From the NCBI GenBank assembly GCA_036852015.1, contig JAANDG010000044.1:124001-188000 (forward strand): 64,000 nt of DNA, read 5' to 3'. The DNA is from Pelodera strongyloides (Eukaryota > Nematoda > Chromadorea > Rhabditida > Rhabditidae). Positions 34,230-45,900 of the stretch are shown here, piece by piece. The notes below the pieces were generated by a model. It was not told the origin of the DNA, did no database searches, and saw only the letters and a program-made list of their open reading frames with translations. The translations under genes and the position numbers were made by a program. Every line of letters begins with the position of its first letter. Position 1 is the stretch's first letter.

Positions 34230-36215
34230 GTTTTGGGTTAGTATTTATTTGCTTTGTTTAGATGTCCACCTGGTTCGTCTCGGTTTTCTCCGGTCTCGCT
34301 GATCCACTACACCTCGACTCCGTCTCTTCGACGATTTTGGCAACGACCACGTTCGTGTCGTCATCCACAGCCACACCATCGCGCCCTGCTGGTAAGCAGC
34401 ATCTACGCACTGCTTCCACCTTTCACCCTGCACACTACCTCGATCAGGTACTTTTTTACTATTTGTTTTGCCTCATGTAGTGGAACGACAAGGCTTCATT
34501 TTACACCGCCTATGAATTAGTGGGTTTTTATTCCAATTTCGGAAGTTTATATCCAATATAATATAGGTTCGCCCGTTCGCCGCGTCCTTCTGAGGATATC
34601 TATCGTGTGTCACCATGTTTGCCCGTGTTTATCTACATCTTCGTATGGCTGATTGCTGGGGGCGACCTGACCCGATTCTAGGGCTAGCTGATTTGCATTT
34701 GTAAAAAATAATAATTATGAAGGCTGAGTCACTTCAAAATGAAGGGGTGACTGTGGACTTTCAGAGAAATAAAAAAAAGTAAGGGAATTTGGAGCTTTTG
34801 TTTATGAGTTTGGACTGGACGTGCTTCAGAACTAGATTAACATTCCCGTTCTCTGAAAGTTCACCGCTGAAAAAATTAAAACAGCCCATAGAGAGAAAAA
34901 CAAACCTCTATGCAAGAAAAAGATGCTCGAAAAGATCCATGATGGACAAGATTTTAGTTGTTGGTTTCAGTGTGTAGCTTATTTTTCTAAGAATAGTTTT
35001 GATAAGAGGATTAAAGACTTGTTAGTTTTTCGAACGCTTTATTTTGACTAGCTGTGAGTTCAAGTTTCTAGACTAGTGTAGTGATTGACCGTCGTGCCAT
35101 AGCCGGTTTTACCTTTCTGTTGCCTTTTTGTTTGTGTGTCTGTGAATTAAAAATGAGGATCTCATTTCGGCCACACAACTCCTCAGCTGCATATGGCGAT
35201 TTTCACCCAGGTACTTATTTTCATTTTGTCTTCTAATTTGGGGTCGCCTTGTAACGAGTTTTTTCTAGGACGATTGTTTCTAGTTTGGCAGAATTATTGG
35301 TTTAGTTCTAATTTCATTCATAAATTTCAGACAATCCTACACACGAAATTCGACTATCCGAAAATGGCTATCAGACGTCCCATCCTTTGTGATCAACCCG
35401 TCAAATCTTGAGTCTATGTGTCACACCGATACGATGCCTACTCCTGTGGTTTGTTTTAATCTTCTTTTATTTCTCTCATTATGGCCTTTCTTCTTTCTTT
35501 TTTGGAATTAATCTGATACCTTTGCAGCACTGATTGTCGAGGTTTACGTTGGGGTTGGGTTGTAGTAGAACCGATGAGTTGTCTTTCTAGAATGTGCCAT
35601 GCAGGTCATCTATTTGTGAAACAATCTGCTGGTATGTCTAAACATTTCAATTTTCAAACTAATGGATCAATATTTAGGTCTGGGTCTCTGGAGCGCCTCG
35701 GTGATTGCGCCAAGCCGTGATTGTCTGCGCTTGATCCATCTGCTTCGTCTGGTGTCACATCTCACGATCTCACTGCTCTTTGGTATCTACACTCCTGCTA
35801 CTGCTACATTCTACGCAATTTAGTTGTTGAGGTATGTTAGTGTTTTAGTTTTGCTACAGTTTAGATCACTCTTCGGGCACTCCTGTGTCACCTGCCACCC
35901 GTCGACTTACGTGCATACATAATAATCTTAATTTATGTGTGGTCATTTAGGTCGACGTCTGTGTCTGTTTCTGGCGCATGGAGCGTCTTCCGCTTCCGAA
36001 GATCGAAGATCTGCCAGTGCACTCGACGTCCTTGTGTGTGCTTTGGTCGTCTGATACCAGTCAAACAGCCACATGTTCGTGCTGGATTGAGGTGAATTTT
36101 GTTTTGGGGTTTCAATATTTCCATTTTATTTCTCTTCTCACTAGTGAACGTCACTGATTAATGCCAGGGCTTGACCGGTGGACTGAATTAGCAGCTTCGT
36201 TCTTGTTTTGGTCAA
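34230..36215 (+). repeat. tandem duplication, unit 1 (about 2 kb, intron-rich)
   Basis: It aligns in order with 36250-38230 at an offset of about 1.96-2.02 kb. Shared blocks are an acceptor followed by ATGTCC (34261 and 36276), GGAAGTTTATATCCAATATA, the structured element, GTCGCCTTGTAACGA and TTAGGTCGACGTCTG. Exon-like blocks are bounded by TTTAG or TTCAG and GTAYNT. The block at 34261-34446 is open in all three frames (phase 0 begins MSTWFVSVFSGLADPL), so coding status is undecided. Confidence 0.6.
34719..34949 (+). ncRNA. structured RNA-like element, copy B
   Basis: The hairpin is at 34728-34751 (GTCAC paired with GTGAC). The long stem pairs 34753-34768 with 34849-34864 (GTGGACTTTCAGAGAA with TTCTCTGAAAGTTCAC). 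A 7-bp CATAGAG/CTCTATG hairpin and a TCCA-TGA-TGGA hairpin follow. About 85% of its bases match copy C, and it is more distant from copy A. Confidence 0.5.
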
Positions 36216-36249
36216 TTTGGGCGTTACTCGTTACGTACAATGTAAAACG

Positions 36250-38230
36250 TTTGTTTTATTAATTTGCTTGTTTTAGATGTCCCACCGTATCCCCGATCGA
36301 CGCGGGTTTTTTCGCTTTGTCACCGAGGTCTTCGGGCACGACCACCTACACGTCGCGAGCCTCGTCCTCGAGCCGTCTCTACTACACACTACTACACTGT
36401 GTCACTGCTTCGACCCTCAGCCTTGTCAAACAGGTTTTTTTTACTTTTTTTGTTTGCCTTCTACAGTGGAACTACAGGGTCGTGGTCTTCATTTTACACC
36501 GGCTATGATTTAGTGGATTTTTAATCCAATTTCGGAAGTTTATATCCAATATATAGATTCGCCACTCCGAGATTGTCTATCCTGTGTGTCACCGTGGTCG
36601 TCCGTTCGTATTCGACTGCCTCTTGCTTGCGGCGATCTGACCGGATCTAGGTCTAACCAATTTGTGAAAAAATAATGAAGGCTGTGTCACTTCAAAATGA
36701 AGTAGTGACTGTGGACTTTCAGAGAAATAAAAAAAGCGTAAGGGAATTTGAGCTTGTGTTTATGAGATTGGACGTGCCTCAGTCAGAACAGAAGTAGATT
36801 AACATTCCCGTTCTCTGAAAGTTCACCTCTGAAAAAATTAAAACCGCCCATAGAGAGAAAAAGAAACCTCTATGCAAGAAAAAGATGCTCGAAAAGATCC
36901 ATGATGGACAACTTTTTTAGTCGTTAGTTTTGTTAAGCCTTAACGTCTAGCCACTTGTTTTTCTAAGAAATAGTTTGGCGATGACAGTGCAGATTGGCTT
37001 CTGTTTTTACAACTCCCATGTTGTTGAAGTAGTATTGTGATTTTGTTAGTTCGTTCCATATCGAGTTGTACTTATTTATTCTGATGCATTTTTCTTTGCG
37101 TGTATGTGAATTAATGCCGGGACCTGGATCGTCCCACATCTCTCGCCTGGTTCGATCTCCTCAACTACACATGACCAATGACATCCAGGTACTTATTTCA
37201 TTTTGTCTTCAAATTTTGGGTCGCCTTGTAACGATTTTTTCTGGGACGGCGGTTTTTCCTATTTAGGCGGAATTATTGTTGTAGTTGTAATCTCATTCGT
37301 AAATTTAAGTCAATCCTGCCACGCCTTTCGATTCGACTTTCAACTGTCCGAAAATGGCTACCAGGCTACCGGCTACCTGATGTCCTTTGTGATCAAGCGA
37401 TCGACGGATTGCTCTAGCACTATGGATGCCTACTAATGTGGTATATTTTACTCTTATTTTATTTCTCTTAGAATCTGCTTATTTAGGAATAAAGCTGATA
37501 CTTCTACAGCAGTGATTGTTGAGGTTTGCCTTACGTTGTGGAACTGATTTGATTTATTTCTCTTTTTAGAATGGACTGCACGTCATCGGCAGGATGTCAG
37601 ATGTGCCGGCTGGAAGCCTCGGATTTCGGCTCTCATCTACTAGGCAGGGACATGGTTCCCCCCATTCCGCACACTCAACTACCCTCTGGTCACTGCATCG
37701 GAGCGATTGAGCACCAAGGTATACATTTGTTTTCGTTTTGTTGGCTTGTCGCGATTCTCTGCATATGTTAGCTTGGTAGCTTTCTGAACCATCTGCTGTG
37801 CTGGTGTAGTGGTATGTCTACTCAGTTCAATTTTCAAACTAAATTGTCAATATTTAAGATGTCTTTCTCTGGAGCCCCTATCGGTGATTTCGCCAAGCCC
37901 CCCTGATTGTTTGCGCGTGCTTGATCCACCTGCTTCGTCTGGTGTCACATCTCACTCCTCTTTTGGTACACCTGCCGGTCTTGCTGCACTCTACGCAATT
38001 TAGTTGTTGAGGTATGTTAATGTTAGTGTTTTAGTTTTAGTTTTGCTACACTTCAGATCACTGCTTCTCTCAGACATTGTGCGTGTCACTTATCTCCCGT
38101 CGACTTATGTGCATACATTACAATCATAATTTATGTATGGTCATTTAGGTCGACGTCTGTTTCTGGAGCATGGAGCGTCTGTGGAAGATCTGCCAGTGCG
38201 ACTTCGTGTGTGTATCGATCAGTCGACTCA
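36250..38230 (+). repeat. tandem duplication, unit 2
   Basis: This is the partner of 34230-36215, with small insertions and substitutions throughout. Exon-like block 36276-36430 is again open in all three frames. Block 37571-37720 begins ATGGACTGCACGTCATCGGC behind a TTTTTAG acceptor. Confidence 0.6.
36677..36910 (+). ncRNA. structured RNA-like element, copy C
   Basis: The hairpin is at 36686-36709. The long stem pairs 36711-36726 with 36811-36826. The CATAGAG/CTCTATG and TCCA-TGA-TGGA hairpins are as in copy B. It sits in the same place within its tandem unit. Confidence 0.5.
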
Positions 38231-39960
38231 TCATCCGCTCCTCCCTGCCACCTCTTACCAGCTGGAATGGATTGGTTTGGATCACTCCTTTAAGGTATTT
38301 TTTCTTACTTCGTTTCTTATTAATGTCCTACGAGGTTCACGGGTTGCATTGCTGCCGACTACCAACGTACCAACGTACCAATTGAGCCGACTACCAACGT
38401 ACCATCTCGTTCCGAAACGCTTGTTTTTGGTGTAAAATGTGGTGGCTGGATTACCCATTTATTAATTTTCATTTTTTAGCATTGGCCTGTTCTACATTCG
38501 TCGGCCTACTTTCCCTCGCTCGTCGCTTTGTGTTTCCCTGTCGCCCCACACGTCACGCCGCTTGGTTGTGAAGGTACGTTGTATTCTTTTATCATTCATT
38601 TTTGTTTTGTTTAAGTCCACGTGGTCAGTGGTCACGCCTTTCTTACGTCTTATGTTATGGGTGTAAGCAGTCGACATATCGACATATGTTCATAAAGTCT
38701 AACCTTATTTTTGGTCATTTAGGCTATCGCCTATTTCTGGAGCGTCTACCTGGCTGGACTTCGAGAACGACTCGATGACGTCGTGTGTGGTCCCTGCCTC
38801 CCTGCCTTCCGCCTCAGTCTTCGGTGACCCTGCCATCGTGCCATCACTCTCGTCGTCGTCCTCCCTCGCTCATCTCTCCCACGAATGTTATAATCAATGC
38901 GGATTGAATCACACTGTGAGGTATGTTTCCTTTCTTCTCTTTTTCCTATATCCTAGGACTACATAAAACTCTAATTTTGTGGACAATATCACTCGAATAG
39001 TGGAATAATAACTGCGGTTCCATAACGCTCGGTTTTGCTATCTAACCCTCAAACCTTGGGGTTTTACAATGGATCGATTATCGGTTTATTGATAAATCTT
39101 TTGTTTTAGATTGTCCTCTGGTCGGCAGCGACTTCGACCCTTCGACGTCTCTGTGACTTCAAGATCTTCTCTCTGTCGCCCCTGTCCATGATGTCCTAAT
39201 CTGTGGATTGGCCACCCGTTATGGTATGTTTTCTCACTTCTTTTCTCCCCACTTGTTAAATATATGTAAAGCTCTGGTAGCTGACTAGCTGTTTTGAGAA
39301 GCTTGATTTAGGTTATAGATGTGATGGATCGACTATCGATTTATTAATTGTTTTCTTTTAGATTGTCCACTCCACTGTACTGACCGCCACCAGGATATCG
39401 ACGTCCCTGTCTTCATGATCTCCCTCGTTCCAACTCGACTCAAGTCAGCCATGCTGCGCCCCACTTCAAGTCACCCATTATCCATGATGGTTCTCTCAAT
39501 ATAAATGGATTGGATCGCCCTCTAAGGTTTGTTTTCTTTCTGGTTTTCTTTCCATTTCATCTAGCAGTTGGTGTTATTCACTGCTTTTAACTTTGCGTCC
39601 GTGGGGATTCTCCGAATAAGCAGGTAACTAGCCTTTTGAGACACCTGGTTTTTTTTTGTGATGAATTCACTATCGGTTTTTAATTATTTTTCTTTCAGGT
39701 TGTCACTTGTCGCTGAACTTACCGTTTTGTGGATCTGCACGTGGATGTACATGGAGCCATTCGACTGGTGTCTTTCGTCAAGTCTACGTTGATAGTGTTA
39801 TTCCCGTGCAGCAGTCGCATTAGCACGTTGAAACCTAGTTCCTTACTGTCTCTTATGGTTAGGCATATCCTGTTGCGCTCGAAGACCTTCAATATTTGTC
39901 ACTTCCGGTTCCCTCTGTGATCAGGCCTTTATTTGTACGATTTACAAATGTTGAAGGTCT
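38231..39960 (+). other. diverged continuation of the array with repeated exon-like blocks
   Basis: At 39115, 39361 and 39700 the sequence repeats a pattern: ATCGGTTTATT-like AT-rich lead, TTTTAG or TTTCAG, then TTGTC and a C-rich exon-like block of 100-200 bp ending near a GTATGT- or GTTTGT-like donor. Other blocks start at about 38149 and 38722 after TCATTTAGG. I could not assemble an open frame across them. Confidence 0.35.
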
Positions 39961-40560
39961 TTTTAATCAAAAGCAGACCTTTTGTGAAACTATAGTTCCT
40001 CTGGAAATTTCTACAATTACTAAGTGTGTGTTCCTGTTATAGAATCGTAATGATCTCTATTTGATAGCAAGTTTCTTCATCTAGTCACAATAGTGCCAAA
40101 CCATGTTTACTTTGCTTTGTTTCACATTTTCTCATATTATTTTCTTCATTTTTCCCTATGACTTACTGCTGCCCCGGCTGTACTACTTGCTCTGAATATT
40201 GTTCCTTTTTTAGTTTTTCCTCAGTTTCCTCAGTAGGTTTGTAGTGTTGGTCTCTTCGTCTATCGATCGGTTTTGTCGTTTTTTTGGTCATTTGATAGTT
40301 TTCTTTTGCGTTTTCTCTTGTGGTGCGGATTGCTTGCGCGTACGTTGTAGTCTCGGCGTGGAGTTTATCTGTGCTGGGATTACATTTATCGGAGACGAAG
40401 TACGCAGAGCATACCGAATGAATCCCCAAGAACTTGTTTCTTGGCGGAACACGTTTCCACTCCAAAGTCGGATGAGACTTTGTACTCCCTTGTTGATCTC
40501 ACTGTCTCCACAATAAAAAGCTACACTCTGGTGTTTGTCCGTCCCTAAATGTTTGTGCTG
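39961..40560. other. spacer before the C-rich block
   Basis: Frames of 90-100 codons overlap on both strands here (40163-40516), with no splice context and no family resemblance. Confidence 0.4.
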
Positions 40561-41731
40561 TCCCTTTTAGCGCGCTAGCTCTCGACCCGCGCGGCTCGCT
40601 TCCCCTCCGCTTGCGCGTCCCCCGCGCAGTTCGCTGCCCTCCCCTTGCGCATCCCCCGCGCGGCTCGCTGCCCTCCCCTTGCGCCCCTCTTGCGCGGCTC
40701 GCTGCCCTTCCCTTGCGCGCGTCCCCGCTCCCCTCCCCTTGCGCGGCTCGCTTCCCTCCCTGCGCGTCCTCGCTCGCTCCCATTGCGCGTCCCCTCGCGC
40801 GGCTCGCTCCCCTCACTTTGCGCCCCCCCCCTTGCGCGTCCCCCTCCCCCTCCCCCCTGCGCCCGCTCGCGCGGCCCGCACTCCCTCCCTGCGCGGCCCG
40901 CACTCCACCTGCGCGGCCCGCACTCCCCCTCCCGCGGCTCGCTCCCCCGTCCGCGGCTTGCTCCCCTCCCTTGCGCGTCCCCGCTCGCTTCCCTCCCTGC
41001 GCGTCCCCGCTCCCCTCTCCTTGCGCGTCCCCGCTCCCCTTGCGCGGCTCACTCCCCTGCCTTTGCGCGTCTCCCGTACGGCTCGCTGTCCTCCCCTTGC
41101 GCGTCCCCGCCCCTCTTGCGCGGCTCGCTTCCCTCCCTTTACGCGCGTCCCCCTTCGCTCCTCCCTCCCATTGCGCGTCCCATGCGCGTCCCCTCCCCTC
41201 GCTCGCTCCCCCCCTTTGCGCGTCCCCGCTCGCTCCCCTCCCTTTGCCCCCCCCCCCCCCCCCCTTGCGCGTCCCCGCTCGCTTCCCTCCCTGCGGGCGC
41301 TCCCCCCCCCTTGCGCTTCTCGCTCCCCTCCCTTTGCGCGTTCCCGCGGCTCGCTCCCCTCCCCTTGCCGTCCCCGCTCCCCTCCTCTTGCGCGCCCCGC
41401 TCCCCTCCTCTTGCGCGTCCCCCCTTGCGCGTCCCCGTCCTTCCCTCTCCTCCGCGCGCCCTCCGCTCCCCTTGCGCGGCTCACTCCCCTGCCTTTGCGC
41501 GTCTCCCGTACGGCTCGTGTCCTCCCTTGCGCGTCCCCGCCCCTCTTGCGCGGCTCGCTTCCTCCCTTTGCGCGCGGAGTCCCCGCTCCCTCCCCTTGCG
41601 CATCCCCCCCCTGGCTCGCGCGCTCCTTCCCTCCCCTTGCGCATCTCCCCCGCGCGGCTCGCTCCCCCCCCTCTCCCCTTTTTTTTTTTCTTTCTTTCTT
41701 CCCTCGCCCCCCCCCCCTCGCCCCCCCCTCC

Positions 41732-41776
<45 letters not shown>

Positions 41777-42130
41777 GCCTCCTCCCCGCCCCTCCCCCTG
41801 TCACCGTCACCGCGTCCCCCTGCGCGGCTCGCTCCCCCTCCCTTGCACGTACCCCTGCGCGACTCCTTCCCTCCCGATGCGCGTCCCCCACACGGCTCGC
41901 TCCCCTCCACATGCGCGTCCCCCGCACGGCTAACTCCCCCTTGCGCGTTCGCCGCGGCTCGCTCGCCAATCCCTCTGCGCATCCTTTCCCACCGCGCGTC
42001 CTCTCTCCCCTCCCCCTTTGCGGATTGCGTCCCCCTTCGCGCTGCGCGGATCGCCTCACTGCCCCTACGCGTTCCTCCCCATTCCCACCGCGCGTTCCTC
42101 CCACTGTGCAACTCGTTTCTTCCCGACGCG
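40561..42130. repeat. C-rich minisatellite-like block (CTTGCGCGTCCCCGCTCCCCT type)
   Basis: Irregular units built from GCGCGGCTCGCT, CCCTCCCCTTGCGCGTC and CCCCGCTCCC. About 100 bp near 41037-41140 is repeated at 41473-41570. A run of about 42 C lies at 41733-41774, with other C runs near. Frames of 207-556 codons on both strands and in every plus frame result from the lack of A+T and are not genes. Confidence 0.9.
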
Positions 42131-42961
42131 CGTCTCATATGTCAAACCGTTTTTATCGTGTTTTTTTTTATTATGGGTCATCAGTCTATCCTGTTCTCGT
42201 GTGCAGTCGCAGTGAAATTGTGTTACACATTGTTACACGTTTGTCGATTTATGGAACAATCAGACAATTACGGTAATTTTTCTGCCCAATCAGCACCATG
42301 CCTCCCGCCTGACAGGCGTCCCTACTATTCCCCCATTTATGGGGCTTAGAAAGAAAACTTACTGGGAGTGTTGTATCTCTCGTATTAATATACGATCGTC
42401 ACGACTGCGAAGCATATTATGACAACGCGATAGTTTTCTGGAGTCTTCTCATATGCTGTAGTGCTGATTAGCACCTCACAAGACTGAATATAAGGGCTCT
42501 AACGTTGGGTGTTGTGTATTTTTTCGAGAAATAGACGATGTGATATACATAATTTATTTAAAATATAAATTTGAAAGAGCAATATTTCTACCGGTCTTGG
42601 CGTATGGGCGAAAAAAGGCAATTTATAATTATTTCACGAGAAAAATGTGAAAAATAGTCACAAAGTAAAGTGACACTACAGTCATGGTTAAACAATAAAC
42701 AATTACAAGTTACTAGTTTATTAAATACCGTTTCAGTATACTGAAATGCCCTGAGATTATGCACTGAAGAAAGAAGACACAGATAAATGTCAAATGTGGA
42801 TAAACAATAAATAAGCAACACATACATAATTTAACTAAAAAGACAGCACTTGTGTTTTCCCTTATAAGGCAGCATAAATATTATTAGAAACTTTGACTTT
42901 GAGGACCCTGCCGTTGTAAATTAAATATTATCATATCTATGTGAGAGTACAAATATAACTA
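42131..42961 (-). other. 3' flank of the large secreted-protein gene
   Basis: AT-rich sequence. TTTATT near 42551 gives AATAAA on the minus strand and could be the poly(A) signal. Confidence 0.4.
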
Positions 42962-45900
42962 TTAAATCCACATCCTCTTCGCTGTTTTAGAACTCCGCCT
43001 CTTTTTCAGCCCTGAAATTAAATACAGTAAATTTATATTTTTTTCTCGAATTAACATTATACGCGCAGACGTAAAATTCGTTCCTCACTGCAGACTAAAC
43101 ATCCATCGCTCTTAAAAACATGCGCCTTCAAATTATCTCTATTGTGCAAAGTGATGTTTCATGCTGTCATGTGACGTCGCGATGAATGTCAATGACGTAG
43201 TAAGGTGTCAAACGAAGCTTCATATGTGACGTCATAATAAGGTTCGCTTACATCATCTCCCGTAATATCTCTTACCATTCAAAACATTCTTTCTCTTGTA
43301 TTCTTTGAGTGACTCTATTTGACAATTGGCCGCTTCAATATTCAATTCCGATTTCTTTCTGCGTAATTTCACTCCAATTTCACTGGAGTCCACTTTTTGA
43401 CGGCATCTGAAAGTGAGTTAGTATTATTACAAGAAATAGCCAATTCTTTCTCATAAATTGTATCGCAGCATTGAGATGTTATGGTTCTAGCAATATCACG
43501 ATGAAACTGTGATGTGACGTGCCTTGTCTTCATGAATGTCAGTGAGGCAGTAAGGTGTCAAACGAAGTTTCATGTTGTCAACTGACGTCATAGGTTCATA
43601 TACAAGCTACATTATGCACATGGTCGTCGTTAGCTAGTATTTACTAGTCCTTTTTTGTGTGTTTTTGTGCATATGTATTTCAATGAACCTTTGTATAAAA
43701 CAATAGACCTACCCATTTGTTGTCGAACAACATTTCGAGTACTTATTGCATAGAGATTGTACATGATGCACCCTTCGCAGACATACTCCATCCCGATTTG
43801 GTATCAAAGAGGGACGATTTAGTGGCGAACACAACGGAGGTTCCTAGGATTTTCTCCGTGAATTTGTATTAGTGTCTTCATTAGTGTATTAGTCATTAGC
43901 CATTATTCACCGGCCAATTTATGTCTGTATTAGTGTCGAAAAAGTCTTCATTTGGAACTTCTTGCAGAATATCAGCCGTCAAGGTATGACTGTGAGCTCC
44001 ACATCTACACCCATGCTAAGGGATATTATGCGAGTTCTGAGTGATATAGAATTCCGGGTTTCTTATTGTTGGTAGTTTCTGCACAAGAAATTTTACACGT
44101 TTTTTATATGGACCCGATCCTAAACAACATTATAATTTGCAAAGCCGAGGCGAGTAAAAATTATAAAAGCATGAAGATTACCCCTTCATTGTCCCATTCG
44201 TTTGATTTCTTCAATGATATTTGATCTATAAGACATTCAGTGAACATTGACGATATCCTTTTCATGTCAGTATCGATTTCCTATAATAAATTGAAAATAT
44301 ACAAAAAAATGATTTCACCACGCTTCACAGTTCACAGTCATCCATAGTCTTGTCACTTTAGCAGAGGAAAATTGCAGAAATTTGTGTAACTTTAAAGGGA
44401 GAATACTGAATACAAGACTTAAGTGTTTACGCTTTGTGAGCTATTTCAAGTGTAAAAATGTAACATAATATATGTCCAACCTGATATTTCGGTACCAATT
44501 TCTTATTACAATCTCCCACTCTCCTTTTGGGAAGTCCGGGCATAAGTCTCCCGGCCGATCCGGTGCAATTTTCTTCCAAAGAGTGCAATTCATCCAAGCA
44601 AGTGATGTATAATTCACATAAGGACATGTCTGGGAACTGCAAATAAATATAAATATTTGTGAATGTTTAGTAATTTCGGCCTGATTTATCATATAACAAT
44701 TGGGATAATGCTACTCTAGATCGTTTAGGTCTAGATGTATAAATAATGCTCCACGGGAAATAACGAGTGTGAAACTTGAAAGAGCATAAACAATTAATAT
44801 TGCCCTACGCCTACGACTGAGTCTTCATTCAGTTTTATAACTTTTTTGATGCCTAACATAATAGAATAGCGAGTTGTGGAGAACAAAATTATTTTCTTGT
44901 CAGACAAAATACGACCACGTATTGTTAATTTCTATAAACTACAAAATTGATCTCACCATATACGGATGTTCCAGAATTTTCATTCTCTTTGTTTTCTTTT
45001 CCAATTCTTCATCTTCAGCGATATTCTCGGCTCTAAATGTTAACAGAGTTATTACATGTGTTCGTCGTTATGTTTTGTTGCGCCGCGAAGAATTTGCGCG
45101 GTGAAGAAAAGCATGCGCGCCAACTTCTCATCGCGCACCTTTAGTTTTCTCTGCGATTTCTCTAGAGCTTTCGCCATATTACTGCCAGCGTACACCATAC
45201 ACCTGTGCGTCGCGCTGGTCACTGCCTCATTAGGTTGGACACACATAAGTTGACATAATAATAACGAAGGTGTTTTCATACTACAACCTGCATTCTTTTT
45301 CTGGTTACCAGCTGGTTGTCATGCAAAAATAAAATTTTCAAGTTTCACGTTATAGTATTGTCCACATCCACAACGTTCACAGCTTGATGCCGGATGGGGT
45401 TTGCAGTCTCCGATTCTGATTCCGATTTCATGCTATTCCCATCCATTGGAACATCTCCGTTCAGAAAAGTGTTGCCGCGGGCCACCGTTTTAGACTTCTG
45501 GAATGTGGCAAGCATAATTACTAATTATAAGTGTTAGCAATGTTCTAATTATGTCATTATGTGCTTCTCTATCCTATAAGTTTCTGAAATAATTTATTCC
45601 GCTAATCGTACAACACATCTTCGGCAGCCGCCATACCGTAGTTTCTTTCTTGTAATTTCGTTCCTTTCTTGGTGATTTCGGACGTTTCTTTCTCATTTTA
45701 TTCGATTTCTTTTTCGAGAGACCCTTTCGAATAGATTTCAATTTTGATTTTGCGATGCGCTCCTGAAAATTGGAAATTATTGGTTAATTATTTCCAATAT
45801 GAAACAATTTGCGCTAAAGAAATTCAGTACTTTTCGTAGTTACCCTAATTATACTAACTAGAGACGAAGTGAGCCAAAGCATGGTTTGCTTTGTTCACCT

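Noticed and set aside
40611..42349. Plus-strand ORFs of 440, 543 and 556 codons and minus-strand ORFs of 381 and 441 codons
   Set aside because: All plus frames and two minus frames are open at once over a C-rich repeat. The translations are Pro/Leu/Arg/Ser or Gly/Arg low complexity with no domain.
44441..44692. Alternative minus frame of exon 44636-44431 (CPYVNYTSLAWMNC...)
   Set aside because: It can be joined to the next exon via a GTTGGA donor, but it needs a two-base overhang from the previous exon, which ends in phase 0. The chosen frame also matches the Cx5Cx10C spacing of the N-terminus.
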